Made by a program: the position numbers and the translations under genes. A stretch of 64,000 nt of DNA. It comes from an uncultured Oscillospiraceae bacterium (GTDB taxonomy: Bacteria; Bacillota; Clostridia; Oscillospirales; Oscillospiraceae). The stretch spans positions 1-64,000 of the forward strand of contig CALWOA010000010.1 of assembly GCA_944382965.1 (NCBI GenBank), given 5' to 3'. The notes beneath the pieces were generated by a model, which saw only the letters and a list, made by a program, of their open reading frames with translations, ran no database searches and had not been told where the DNA came from. Shown here one piece after another: positions 50,774 through 58,990 of the stretch; position 1 is the stretch's first letter; each line of letters begins with the position of its first letter.

Positions 50774-51694
50774 ATGGCAAAGAAACCTGTTCTTGTTGTT
50801 ATGGCAGCCGGCATGGGCAGCCGGTACGGCGGATTGAAGCAGATTGACCCTGTAGGCGTAAAGGGAGAGGCAATTCTGGACTACTCCATTTTTGATGCCT
50901 ATCGGGCCGGTTTTGAAACCGTTGTGATTATCATTAAAAAGGCCATTGAGAAGGACTTCATGGAAACCGTTGGCAAGCGCCTGGAAAAAGCTCCGGTGGA
51001 AATCCGGTATGCCTTCCAGGAACTGAACAAGCTGCCTGCCGGTTATACCGTTCCCGAAGGCCGGACCAAACCTTGGGGCACCAGCCATGCAGTGCTTTGT
51101 GCTACCGAGGCCATTGACGGCGCTCCCTTTGCGGTCATCAATGCCGATGACTACTACGGCGCTTCCGCTTACAAGGTCATGTATGACTATCTGTCCCAGA
51201 ACACCGACCCCTACGGCTACTGCATGGTGGGCTATGAACTGGGCAAAACCGTTACCGACAACGGCAGTGTTGCCCGGGGCATCTGCGAGACCGATGACAA
51301 TGGCTTTTTGACCGTGGTCACCGAGCGGACCCGGATTGAGAAGTACTCCGGCGGCATCCACTTCACCGAAGATGGGGAAAACTGGGTGGACGTGCCGGCA
51401 AACACCACTGTATCTATGAACATGTGGGGCTTTATGCCCAGCTTCCTGGAGGAAATCAATGCCCGGTTCTCCGCATTCCTGGACAAGGCATTGCCTGAGA
51501 ATCCTCTGAAGTGTGAGTATTTCCTGCCCCTGCCCATTGCCCAGCTGATTCAGGAGAAAAAGGCCACCATCAAGGTGCTGACCTCTCCCGACCGCTGGTT
51601 TGGCGTGACCTATGCGGCAGATAAGCCGGTGGTGGTTGCCGAACTGAAAAAGATGACCGATGAGGGCAAATACCCTGACGGTCTGTGGGAGTAA
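50774..51694 (+). CDS. Sugar-nucleotide pyrophosphorylase-like nucleotidyltransferase
   Basis: A 306-residue nucleotidyltransferase with the N-terminal VVMAAGMGSRYGGLKQIDPV (the G-x-G-S-R NTP loop and downstream K) and FAVINADDYYG, the metal-binding acid pair. The arrangement resembles glucose-1-phosphate thymidylyl/uridylyl and related transferases, but this subgroup has no known sugar. It has its own promoter and terminator and stands alone. Confidence 0.85.
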   Translation: MAKKPVLVVMAAGMGSRYGGLKQIDPVGVKGEAILDYSIFDAYRAGFETVVIIIKKAIEKDFMETVGKRLEKAPVEIRYAFQELNKLPAGYTVPEGRTKPWGTSHAVLCATEAIDGAPFAVINADDYYGASAYKVMYDYLSQNTDPYGYCMVGYELGKTVTDNGSVARGICETDDNGFLTVVTERTRIEKYSGGIHFTEDGENWVDVPANTTVSMNMWGFMPSFLEEINARFSAFLDKALPENPLKCEYFLPLPIAQLIQEKKATIKVLTSPDRWFGVTYAADKPVVVAELKKMTDEGKYPDGLWE

Positions 51695-51715
51695 TTTTCC
51701 TAAATAACGCAGAAT

Positions 51716-51748
51716 AACCCCCGGAAAGCATGGCTTTCCGGGGGTTTT
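51716..51748 (+). terminator. Terminator after the nucleotidyltransferase gene
   Basis: AACCCCCGGAAAGC pairs with GCTTTCCGGGGGTT around ATG, followed by TT. It also faces the convergent minus-strand gene. Confidence 0.92.
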
Positions 51749-51758
51749 GCTATGTATT

Positions 51759-52229
51759 TTATTCCTTGGCCTTGCCAAAGATCACAAACAGGAAGGGGCT
51801 GAAGCAGCACAGAAAGGTGAAGAAAATTGTGATTTTTCCCGTGATTTGGTACAGTATTTCGGTTAAGATATTGGGCCAGGTCTGAAATATGGAAAGAAGC
51901 GCATTGAAGTTGACATTATTGAAGTGCAACTTGAAATTTATCTGCACGACCGTGAGAATCAGGTAAATGCCTGATATGATGGCAGCAGACAGGGCAATTT
52001 CTTTTTTTGTCATGCCCCGCAGAAGGAAAAACCCTCCTGCAACCAGAATCAGGAAAAACAACACCCAACTGAAAATGGAACTGCGCACCGGGTCGACGGA
52101 AATTTCCGGGATACCGTTCTCTCCCACGGTTTTTACCAGGAAGAAGAACCGTTGCATATACACGCTCAAGTAAAATCCTACCCAACTGCCTGCCAAACAT
52201 AAAACAGGGACTTTCCACAGATTTTTCAT
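51759..52229 (-). CDS. Hypothetical membrane protein
   Basis: A protein of about 156 residues with four hydrophobic helices (VPVLCLAGSWVGFYLSVY, SWVLFFLILVAGGFFLL, LSAAIISGIYLILTVVQI and the C-terminal FFTFLCCFSPFLFVIF). No family is recognised. The start is ATG 52229 after GGAAGGAGAAACG. It follows hflC by 28 bases and may be the last gene of the hflKC operon. Confidence 0.65.
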   Translation of the reverse strand: MKNLWKVPVLCLAGSWVGFYLSVYMQRFFFLVKTVGENGIPEISVDPVRSSIFSWVLFFLILVAGGFFLLRGMTKKEIALSAAIISGIYLILTVVQINFKLHFNNVNFNALLSIFQTWPNILTEILYQITGKITIFFTFLCCFSPFLFVIFGKAKE

Positions 52230-52257
52230 ATGCGTTTCTCCTTCCGCTAGGGCAGGA

Positions 52258-53133
52258 TTAACCTGCCCCCATGAGAATCTGCGCAAGTTCCGAATTGGCG
52301 TCCAGAATCACGGTCTTTTCGCTGCCGTCCAGGCTGGATTTCAGCGCGTCCAGAGCCAGGGTGAATTCGTAAAAGTCCTTTTTATCCTGGGTATCGTAAG
52401 CTTCTGCCAAAAGACGCATATACTCGGCTTCGCCTTCCGCTTCCAGCTTGGCGGCTTCCGCTTCAGCGTCGGAGACGATAATGTTCACCTGCTTGTCCAC
52501 ATCGTTGCGGATGATGGATGCTTCGTAATTGCCGTCGGCGGTGTACTTTTCCGCCATCTGGTTCCGCTCGGAGATCATCCGGTTGTACACTGCGTTCAGG
52601 TTACTCTCCGGCAGGTCAAACTGCTTGATCTTCACATCCTCCACCCGGATGCCGTAGGTTTTTGCCAGGGCATCCACATCGGTGGCGATATTTTCATAAA
52701 TTTCATTGCGCTTGGCTCCGTCTTCCATGTTGATGATGTCCGACTGGGCCAGAGTACCCATGACGGTTTTCAGCTCATTGTAGGTCAGCGCGTCCAGCCG
52801 CTGCTCGGCCACGGTCTTGCTGCCCAAAGTCTGGTAGAACAGCTTGGGGTCGGAGATGCTCCAGAGAATGTAGCAGTCCACGGTCATGTTCTGCTTGTCG
52901 GAGGTCAGAACTTCGGAAGGCGGGATATCATAAAACTGGGTGGCTTTGCTGAAATATTTTACATTGTCCAGGAAGGGAATCTTGAAGTGCAGTCCCGCCT
53001 GATCGGTGGTGCCGATGATCTTGGAGAAGCGGACGGTGCAGGCGTACTCATCTTCCCGGACGGTAAAGGTGGCATTCATGGCAAGAATCGCCAGCAGAAA
53101 TACAACTATAATAATCAAACCGCTTTTTTTCAT
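52258..53133 (-). CDS. hflC: SPFH/HflC-like membrane protein
   Basis: A 291-residue protein with an N-terminal membrane anchor (LIIIVVFLLAILAMNATFTV), a band-7/SPFH domain and a long helix (DAEAEAAKLEAEGEAEYMRL). HflC forms a large membrane cage with HflK around the FtsH protease and limits its access to substrates. Its ATG overlaps the hflK stop. Confidence 0.93.
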   Translation of the reverse strand: MKKSGLIIIVVFLLAILAMNATFTVREDEYACTVRFSKIIGTTDQAGLHFKIPFLDNVKYFSKATQFYDIPPSEVLTSDKQNMTVDCYILWSISDPKLFYQTLGSKTVAEQRLDALTYNELKTVMGTLAQSDIINMEDGAKRNEIYENIATDVDALAKTYGIRVEDVKIKQFDLPESNLNAVYNRMISERNQMAEKYTADGNYEASIIRNDVDKQVNIIVSDAEAEAAKLEAEGEAEYMRLLAEAYDTQDKKDFYEFTLALDALKSSLDGSEKTVILDANSELAQILMGAG

Positions 53134-54140
53134 TGGGCGTTACCTCCATTGCCGCTCACCAGGGATTCCAGCGGCAGCAGCATCTGCACATCAGAATTGC
53201 TGCCGGAACCGGAGTTAATGTACAGTTTCACGCCGGGCAGCACCTGGGAAATGGTTTCATAGTACATTCGGGACCGGGTAATGGCCGGGTTTTGGGCATA
53301 CTCTGCATACATGGCCTGGAACATAGCCACCTGCTCCTTGGCTTCGTTGATTCGCTTCTGCCGCAGATATTCGGCATTTTGAATCAGCTTGTCCGCCCGG
53401 GCCTGGGCATCGGGCAGCTGGGCATTCTGGTAGGCTTTGGCGTCGTTGATGACAGTTTCCGCCTGCTGCTTGGCAGTTTCCACAGCTTTGAAGGCTTCGA
53501 TAACCTCCTGCGTGGGCGGCTCGGCATCCTGAATCTTCACATCCACCAGGGTCAGACCAATCTGATATTCTTCCAGAATCTGGGAAACCAGATCTTTTAC
53601 CTGCATCTGGATGTTTTCCTTGCCGTCAGTCAGTACCGCATCCACCGTGGAGGAGCCTACCACATTGCGCACCTGGCTCTGAATCAGATTGCGCAGAATC
53701 AGCTCCGGATTGTTGGAAGAATACAGATACTGCACCGGGTCGGAAATCTTGTATTCTACAAAGAAATCCACGTTGACAATGTTGTAATCCCCGGTAATCA
53801 TGGCGCTTTCTCCCGGATTGACGGTCATTTCTTCGCCGTTCTGATCGTAACCCAGTTCGATTTTCTGATAGACGTTTACATCCACTTTCTGCACGCTCTG
53901 AATTCCCAGGGGCAGTTTGAAGTGCACGCCGGCGTCGGTGACATCGGTGACCTTGCCGAAGGTGGTGACCACGGCCTGCTGCTTGTCATCTACGGTGTAG
54001 AAGCAGGTTGCCGCCAGACCCAGCACGATCAGCGCCAGGATGATCAGCCCTGCGTTCCGGCCCGCTTTTTTGAAATCGGGCATTTTCTTCTTTTTGGGCG
54101 GCTGGTTTCCCGGCCAGCTGTAGGTTCCGTCTTCATTCAT
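53130..54140 (-). CDS. hflK: SPFH/HflK-like membrane protein
   Basis: A 336-residue protein with a basic cytoplasmic start (QPPKKKKMPDFKKAG), membrane helix (AGLIILALIVLGLAATCFY) and SPFH domain (VVTTFGKVTDVTDAGVHFKL), then a coiled segment (ETAKQQAETVINDAKAYQNA). Together with HflC it forms the complex that regulates FtsH. GAAAGGAGA precedes the ATG. ftsH itself is not in the window. Confidence 0.93.
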   Translation of the reverse strand: MNEDGTYSWPGNQPPKKKKMPDFKKAGRNAGLIILALIVLGLAATCFYTVDDKQQAVVTTFGKVTDVTDAGVHFKLPLGIQSVQKVDVNVYQKIELGYDQNGEEMTVNPGESAMITGDYNIVNVDFFVEYKISDPVQYLYSSNNPELILRNLIQSQVRNVVGSSTVDAVLTDGKENIQMQVKDLVSQILEEYQIGLTLVDVKIQDAEPPTQEVIEAFKAVETAKQQAETVINDAKAYQNAQLPDAQARADKLIQNAEYLRQKRINEAKEQVAMFQAMYAEYAQNPAITRSRMYYETISQVLPGVKLYINSGSGSNSDVQMLLPLESLVSGNGGNAQ

Positions 54141-54155
54141 GGTTGTTGTCTCCTT

Positions 54156-54374
54156 TCAAAATTTGTCAGTTTGATATTTTTTCTTCAGCCGGGGGATATC
54201 CTCTTCATCAATCCATTCTTCACTGAATCCGCAGCTGCAGCAAAGATACCGGTGTACATTCACTGCGGAAAAGGTCAGTTGGATATTATTGCCGCAGCCG
54301 TAGGCACCGGAGTATCCCGGAATTTTCAGAATATCGTGGCTGCCGCATTTGGGACAGGTTATGGTTCTTCTCAT
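54156..54374 (-). CDS. Small zinc-ribbon protein
   Basis: A 72-residue protein with CPKCGSHDIL and CCSCGF, giving two C-x-x-C knuckles of a zinc ribbon, followed by a charged helix. It could bind nucleic acid or act as a subunit of another protein. It is preceded by AAGGAGAAAC and follows the DUF1836 gene by nine bases. Confidence 0.75.
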   Translation of the reverse strand: MRRTITCPKCGSHDILKIPGYSGAYGCGNNIQLTFSAVNVHRYLCCSCGFSEEWIDEEDIPRLKKKYQTDKF

Positions 54375-54383
54375 TGTTTCTCC

Positions 54384-54926
54384 TTATAATTCCGCCAAAA
54401 TTTGCTCTGCCTGGGCTTTGAGCTGATTGGCACGCCAGGTGGTGAGCATGATTTTCAGAACTTTCTCCAGTTTTTCCCGGGCGCCGGGGATTGGCTCCCG
54501 GTAGGTGGAGGTGACTGCTACCAGCGCCTGGTCCCAGTTCTCCCGCAGATCGGGAATCCGGGCTGCCAGCCGGACAAAGCAGAAAAACAGCAAGGTGTCG
54601 TCCACCAGATCGTCGCTTTCGTCCGCCAGGTCGCCGTTGAGGTAGCCCATCAGCCGGACAATCTGATCCAGATTCATGTTGCCTTTCAGGATGTTCATGT
54701 TGATGATCCGGCAAAGCTGCTCCATGCAATAGCGTTTTCCCTGAGGTGGGGGGAGAAATCCCCGCTTGACCCAGTTCTGAATGGTGTAAGGTTCCAGTCC
54801 GGTAATGCTGGCTACCTGGCTCAAGGTCAGTCCTCCAGCTAGAAACATAGACTGAAACAGCTTGTCAATCTGATCTGCCTCCTGCCGCCGTCCGCTTAGG
54901 GTGGTTCCGGGTATGGTCCACTGCAC
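54384..54926 (-). CDS. DUF1836-family helix-turn-helix protein
   Basis: A 180-residue protein starting at GTG 54926, six bases after AGGAGGG. The N-terminal MerR-like helix-turn-helix reads LTLSQVASITGLEPYTIQNW then VKRGFLPPPQGKRY. A helical domain typical of DUF1836 follows. It is a probable DNA-binding regulator of unknown targets. A near-perfect palindrome just upstream (54945-54965) suggests autoregulation. Confidence 0.8.
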   Translation of the reverse strand: MQWTIPGTTLSGRRQEADQIDKLFQSMFLAGGLTLSQVASITGLEPYTIQNWVKRGFLPPPQGKRYCMEQLCRIINMNILKGNMNLDQIVRLMGYLNGDLADESDDLVDDTLLFFCFVRLAARIPDLRENWDQALVAVTSTYREPIPGAREKLEKVLKIMLTTWRANQLKAQAEQILAEL

Positions 54927-54944
54927 AGCAATCCCTCCTTTGTG

Positions 54945-54965
54945 AAAAATTACTTAGTGATTTTT
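54945..54965. promoter_or_regulatory. Palindrome upstream of the DUF1836 gene
   Basis: An imperfect 21-base inverted repeat, AAAAAT at one end and ATTTTT at the other around TACTTAGTG, located 19 bases before the start codon. Possible operator of the gene's own product. Confidence 0.4.
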
Positions 54966-55121
54966 GATTTTAGGCTGCATCTTTGGATAAAATGATAATA
55001 CCATATGGTTATGTGATTGTCAATAGGGATTATAAGATTTTATTCAATTTTTGTGGCCCGCTTTTTTGCAAATTGCAGAAAAAAAGGAAGCTTCTTTTTC
55101 CCGGAAGAAAGTTTTTTGGTC

Positions 55122-55150
55122 TTTACGAATGGGAAAAAGTGTTGTACAAT
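55122..55150 (+). promoter_or_regulatory. Promoter of the zinc-ribbon membrane protein
   Basis: TTTACG (55122-55127), 17-base spacer, TACAAT (55145-55150), 31 bases before the ATG. Confidence 0.5.
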
Positions 55151-55180
55151 ACACCATATCACAAAATGGGAGGTGTGGGT

Positions 55181-55546
55181 ATGCACTGCTTGAAATGCGG
55201 GCGGGAGATGGAAGAAGGTCAGGTTTTCTGCCAGGATTGCTTGCTGGATATGGGCAGGCACCCGGTAGACCCCAATGCGGTGGTGTTCGTTCCCAAAAGG
55301 GGAACATCCAATAATTCGAAAAAAGCATCCCGCAAGCGCCAACGCTCCCCGGAAGAACAAATTCTGAAACTGAAACGGAAGGCGCGGCTGCTGACGGCAC
55401 TGACGATTCTGCTGTTTGCATTGGTGGCTGCCATGATTGTCACAGTGTTTCTGGTGTATCAGCGGTATCAGTTCCCAAGAGGACAGAATTACCGCAGCGT
55501 GGCTATGACCACCACCGTGGAAACTTCCGAGGCGGAGACACAGTGA
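55181..55546 (+). CDS. Zinc-ribbon protein with one membrane helix
   Basis: A 121-residue protein beginning with a short double-knuckle zinc ribbon (CLKCGREMEEGQVFCQDCLL). A basic linker (KKASRKRQRSPEEQILKLKR) and one helix (about 70-94, LLTALTILLFALVAAMIVTV) follow, then a polar outer tail. The start is ATG 55181 after GGGAGGTG. Function unknown. It ends two bases before the first parS site, immediately upstream of soj. Confidence 0.72.
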   Translation: MHCLKCGREMEEGQVFCQDCLLDMGRHPVDPNAVVFVPKRGTSNNSKKASRKRQRSPEEQILKLKRKARLLTALTILLFALVAAMIVTVFLVYQRYQFPRGQNYRSVAMTTTVETSEAETQ

Positions 55547-55547
55547 A

Positions 55548-55563
55548 TGTTTCACGTGAAACA
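55548..55563. promoter_or_regulatory. parS: parS site 1
   Basis: TGTTTCACGTGAAACA matches the 16-base bacterial parS consensus with no mismatch. Spo0J/ParB loads here to start chromosome segregation and condensin loading. Confidence 0.97.
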
Positions 55564-55587
55564 TACGCTGCTCCTCCCCTACCCCAG

Positions 55588-55603
55588 TGTTTCACGTGAA
55601 ACA
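55588..55603. promoter_or_regulatory. parS: parS site 2
   Basis: A second perfect TGTTTCACGTGAAACA, 40 bases from the first, in the soj leader 24 bases before its ATG, so bound Spo0J could also affect soj expression. Confidence 0.97.
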
Positions 55604-55626
55604 ATCGAAAACATAAGGAGAGAGAA

Positions 55627-56382
55627 ATGGGTAAAATCATTGCCGTAGTCAATCAAAAAGGTGGCGTGGGCAAAACCACCACCGCTGTGAACCTGACGGC
55701 TGCCCTGAAGGAACTGGGACAGAAGGTTCTGCTCTGTGACTTTGACCCCCAGGCCAATGCCACCTCCGGTATGGGTCTGGACAAACGGAAAATCAAATAC
55801 TCCATCTATGATGTGGTCATCAACGACGTCACTCCGGAAGAAGCCATCGTCTCTACCAATTACGGTGACGTGCTGCCGGCCTCGGCAGATCTGGCAGGAG
55901 CAGCAGTAGAGCTGATCTCCGCACAGCATCGGGAATTGCAGCTGGAAAAAGCGCTGCAGAAGGTAAAAGGCAACTACGATGTGATTTTCGTGGACTGCCC
56001 CCCTTCCCTGGAATTGCTGACATTGAACGGCCTTTGCGCATCCGATGGCATTCTGGTGCCGGTGCAGTGCGAATATTACGCATTGGAAGGTCTGAGCGAT
56101 CTCATGTCCACATTGCGGATGGTGAAAAAGCGTCTCAATCCCTGCCTGGAGATTTTCGGCGTGGCCCTGACCATGTTTGATGGGCGTACCAACTTCTCCA
56201 CCCAGGTAGCCCAGGAAGTCCGGCGGCACTTCCCTGGCAAGGTATTTGCCACGGTAATTCCTCGGAATATCCGCCTGGCGGAAGCCCCCAGTCACGGCAT
56301 TCCCGTGACGGCTTACGACCGCAGCAGCCGGGGCAGCGTGGCCTATCGGGCCATGGCGGAGGAAATTGTGAAGAAGCTGTAA
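55627..56382 (+). CDS. soj: Chromosome-partitioning ATPase Soj/ParA
   Basis: A 251-residue deviant Walker ATPase: VVNQKGGVGKTTTAVNLTAA at the start, DFDPQANATSG, and VIFVDCPPSLELLTLN. It binds DNA as an ATP dimer, regulates DnaA and drives origin separation with Spo0J. AAGGAGAG precedes the ATG. The two parS sites lie in its leader. Confidence 0.97.
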   Translation: MGKIIAVVNQKGGVGKTTTAVNLTAALKELGQKVLLCDFDPQANATSGMGLDKRKIKYSIYDVVINDVTPEEAIVSTNYGDVLPASADLAGAAVELISAQHRELQLEKALQKVKGNYDVIFVDCPPSLELLTLNGLCASDGILVPVQCEYYALEGLSDLMSTLRMVKKRLNPCLEIFGVALTMFDGRTNFSTQVAQEVRRHFPGKVFATVIPRNIRLAEAPSHGIPVTAYDRSSRGSVAYRAMAEEIVKKL

Positions 56383-56421
56383 TACGGTGCACTGTATTAC
56401 AGGAAGGAAAGGATGGTTTGA

Positions 56422-57282
56422 TTGGCATCAAACAAAGGTCTGGGCAAGGGCCTGGGCGCTCTGCTGGGTGACTTCGCGGAAGAACCGGCGGAAAGCAGCG
56501 CGTATCAGCTTTTGCCTATCTATAAAGTAGAACCCAATCCCGACCAGCCCCGGCAGGACTTTGACGAAGAAGAATTGCAGGCGCTGGCGGATTCCATCAC
56601 GGTGCATGGGGTGATCCAGCCCCTGACCGTGCGGCAGCTTCCCAGCGGCTACTACCAGATCATCGCCGGTGAACGGCGTTGGCGGGCGGCACGGCTTGCC
56701 AATTTAAGCGAAGTGCCGGTAGTGGTGATGGAAGCCGACGATAAAAAAGCTATGGAGTTGGCGCTGATTGAGAATCTGCAGCGCCAGGACTTGAATCCTG
56801 TGGAAGAAGCCCTGGGCTATCAGGTGCTGATGGAGCAGTACGGTCTGACCCAGGAGGAAGCTGCATCCCGGGTGGGAAAATCCCGCCCCGCAGTGGCAAA
56901 TTCTCTCCGGCTGCTGGGCCTGTGCCCGGAGGTGCTGGAAAAGGTAAAGAAGGGAGAACTGTCCGCCGGTCATGCCCGGGCAATTCTCACTCTGAAAACC
57001 GAGAAAAAGCAGCTGGAAGCTGCCCAGAAGATTATTGCACTGGCACTGTCCGTACGGCAGGCGGAAACCCTGTGCAAAAATATGAACAAGGAACCCCAGC
57101 CGGAAAAGAAAACGGTCTTTGCCGTGGATTATGTGGCAGAGTGTGAGAAAAACCTGTCCAAGCATCTGGGCCGGGGTGTAAAAATCGTCAACGGAAAGCG
57201 CAAAGGCCGTTTTGAACTGGAGTTCTACGGTCAGGAAGATTTGCAGCATTTGCTGGAGATCCTGATGCGCCTGGAAAAGTGA
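56422..57282 (+). CDS. spo0J: Chromosome-partitioning protein Spo0J/ParB
   Basis: A 286-residue ParB CTPase. It has the N-terminal LGKGLGALL, the CTP-binding GERRWRAARLANLSEVPVVV with IENLQRQDLNPVEEALGY, the helix-turn-helix GLTQEEAASRVGKSRPAVAN that reads parS, and a C-terminal dimer domain. The start is TTG 56422 after AAAGGATGG. It is 40 bases behind soj. Confidence 0.96.
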   Translation: MASNKGLGKGLGALLGDFAEEPAESSAYQLLPIYKVEPNPDQPRQDFDEEELQALADSITVHGVIQPLTVRQLPSGYYQIIAGERRWRAARLANLSEVPVVVMEADDKKAMELALIENLQRQDLNPVEEALGYQVLMEQYGLTQEEAASRVGKSRPAVANSLRLLGLCPEVLEKVKKGELSAGHARAILTLKTEKKQLEAAQKIIALALSVRQAETLCKNMNKEPQPEKKTVFAVDYVAECEKNLSKHLGRGVKIVNGKRKGRFELEFYGQEDLQHLLEILMRLEK

Positions 57283-57289
57283 GGGAAAG

Positions 57290-57484
57290 ATGGAGAAAAA
57301 GCTTTACCGATCCCAGAACAATCGGATGCTGGCCGGGGTTTGCGGCGGACTGGGAGAATATCTGAACCTGGACCCTACGGTGATTCGTGTGGTCTGGGCA
57401 CTGATCAGCCTGTTGGGCGGCACAGGATTGCTGCTGTATCTCATTTGCATCTTTATCATCCCGGAAAATCCCCTGTATTATTAA
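57290..57484 (+). CDS. PspC-domain small membrane protein
   Basis: A 64-residue protein that is a lone PspC domain: KLYRSQNNRMLAGVCGGLGE, YLNLDPTVIRVVWALISLLG and a C-terminal helix ending FIIPENPLYY. PspC domains act in envelope stress in Proteobacteria; single-domain versions are common in Firmicutes without a known task. It starts eight bases after the spo0J stop. Confidence 0.9.
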   Translation: MEKKLYRSQNNRMLAGVCGGLGEYLNLDPTVIRVVWALISLLGGTGLLLYLICIFIIPENPLYY

Positions 57485-57524
57485 ATGGTAATCGAATTGG
57501 AAAACGTGAAGGAGTAAGAAAACC

Positions 57525-58814
57525 ATGCTGGATATCAAGAAAATCAAAGAAAATCCCGATGCCGTCAAGGCTGGTCTGCGGGCCAAGGAAGTGGACTGCG
57601 ATGCCACCGTTGACCGGATTCTGGAGCTGGACGAGCTGCGCCGTCAGCTGATTGCCGACACCGAAGCCCGGAAGGCCCGGCAGAACAAGGTCTCCAAGGA
57701 AATTCCCCAACTGAAGAAGCAGGGCAAGGACGTGTCCGCTATCTTTGCTGAGATGGCAGAGCTGAAAAAGGGCCTCGCCGAGGATGCGGAAAAGCTGGAC
57801 GCCTGCCAGGCAGAACTGCGCACCGCCATGCTGAGCCTGCCCAACCTCCCCGACCCCGACCTGAAGCCCGGCGGAAAGGAAAACAACGAGCCTCTGCGCT
57901 ACTTCGGCGAGCCCCACAAGTTTGACTTTGAGCCGAAGCACCATGTGGATCTGTGTCTGGACCTGGGCCTGATCGACTATGAGCGAGGCGTGAAGCTGGC
58001 CGGTTCCGGCAACTGGATGTACACCGGCATGGGCGCCCGTCTGGAGTGGGCTCTGCTGAACTACTTCATCGACACCCACATTGCCGACGGCTATGAGTTC
58101 ATCCTGCCGCCTCACATGCTGGAGTACCAGTGCGGCGAGACTGCCGGTCAGTTCCCCAAGTTTGCCGACGAAGTCTACAAGATTGCCAACCCCACCGACG
58201 ATCGGATTCACTACATGCTGCCCACCGCAGAAGCTGCTCTGTGCTCCATCTTCCGGGATGAGATTCTGCCGGAGAACCAGCTGCCCAAGAAGTATTTTGC
58301 CTATACTCCCTGCTTCCGCCGGGAGGCTGGCTCTCACCGTGCCGACGAGCGTGGCATGGTCCGCGGTCATCAGTTCAACAAGGTGGAAATGTTCCAGTTC
58401 ACCCGCCCCGAAGATTCCGACGAGGCCTTTGAAGAACTGGTCCGCAAGGCAGAAAATCTGGTCAAGGGCCTGGGATTCCACTTCCGCACCGTGAAGCTGG
58501 CTGCCGGCGACTGTTCCGCCTCCATGGCCAGAACCTACGATATTGAAATCCAGATTCCTTCCATGAACGGCTATAAGGAAGTCTCCTCCGTCTCCAATGC
58601 CCGGGATTACCAGGCACGCCGGGGCAACATCCGCTTCCGTCGGGAGGAAACCGGCAAGCCCGAATTCCTGCACACCCTGAACGGCTCGGGTCTCGCCACC
58701 TCCCGGATTTTCCCGGCAATGGTGGAACAGAACCAGCGTGCCGACGGCTCCATTGTGGTGCCGGAAGTGCTGAGAAAGTATCTGGGAGGCATCGAGGTCA
58801 TTGAAAAGAAGTAA
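57525..58814 (+). CDS. serS: Seryl-tRNA synthetase
   Basis: A 429-residue class II synthetase. An N-terminal coiled-coil arm (about 28-100, ELDELRRQLIADTEARKARQ) contacts tRNA-Ser. The class II motifs follow, with YFAYTPCFRREAGSHRADER (motif 2) and GSGLATSRIFPAMVEQNQRA (motif 3). AAGGAGTAAG precedes the ATG. No T-box leader is present in the 40-base gap. A strong terminator follows. Confidence 0.98.
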   Translation: MLDIKKIKENPDAVKAGLRAKEVDCDATVDRILELDELRRQLIADTEARKARQNKVSKEIPQLKKQGKDVSAIFAEMAELKKGLAEDAEKLDACQAELRTAMLSLPNLPDPDLKPGGKENNEPLRYFGEPHKFDFEPKHHVDLCLDLGLIDYERGVKLAGSGNWMYTGMGARLEWALLNYFIDTHIADGYEFILPPHMLEYQCGETAGQFPKFADEVYKIANPTDDRIHYMLPTAEAALCSIFRDEILPENQLPKKYFAYTPCFRREAGSHRADERGMVRGHQFNKVEMFQFTRPEDSDEAFEELVRKAENLVKGLGFHFRTVKLAAGDCSASMARTYDIEIQIPSMNGYKEVSSVSNARDYQARRGNIRFRREETGKPEFLHTLNGSGLATSRIFPAMVEQNQRADGSIVVPEVLRKYLGGIEVIEKK

Positions 58815-58821
58815 ACATTGT

Positions 58822-58849
58822 GGGAGAGCTTCGGCTCTCCCCTTTTTTT
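58822..58849 (+). terminator. Terminator after serS
   Basis: GGGAGAGC, a TTCG loop and GCTCTCCC, followed by a seven-T tract. Confidence 0.95.
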
Positions 58850-58901
58850 GAATAAATTGGGGGAAAAAATGGAAAAACCACCCAAACAGCCGTTATACTA
58901 T

Positions 58902-58930
58902 TTGACAAAACCTGTCATAAGCGATATAAT
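58902..58930 (+). promoter_or_regulatory. Consensus promoter of the nfn operon
   Basis: TTGACA (58902-58907), 17-base spacer, TATAAT (58925-58930): both hexamers perfect. Confidence 0.88.
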
Positions 58931-58990
58931 GAATTTGTACGGGCAAAAAGCCCGGATGCTATGAAAATTCTGAAAAGGACGGATCAGAAC

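Noticed and set aside
57485-57524. T-box riboswitch before serS
   Set aside because: The gap is only 40 bases, too short for a T-box leader, and contains no T-box sequence.
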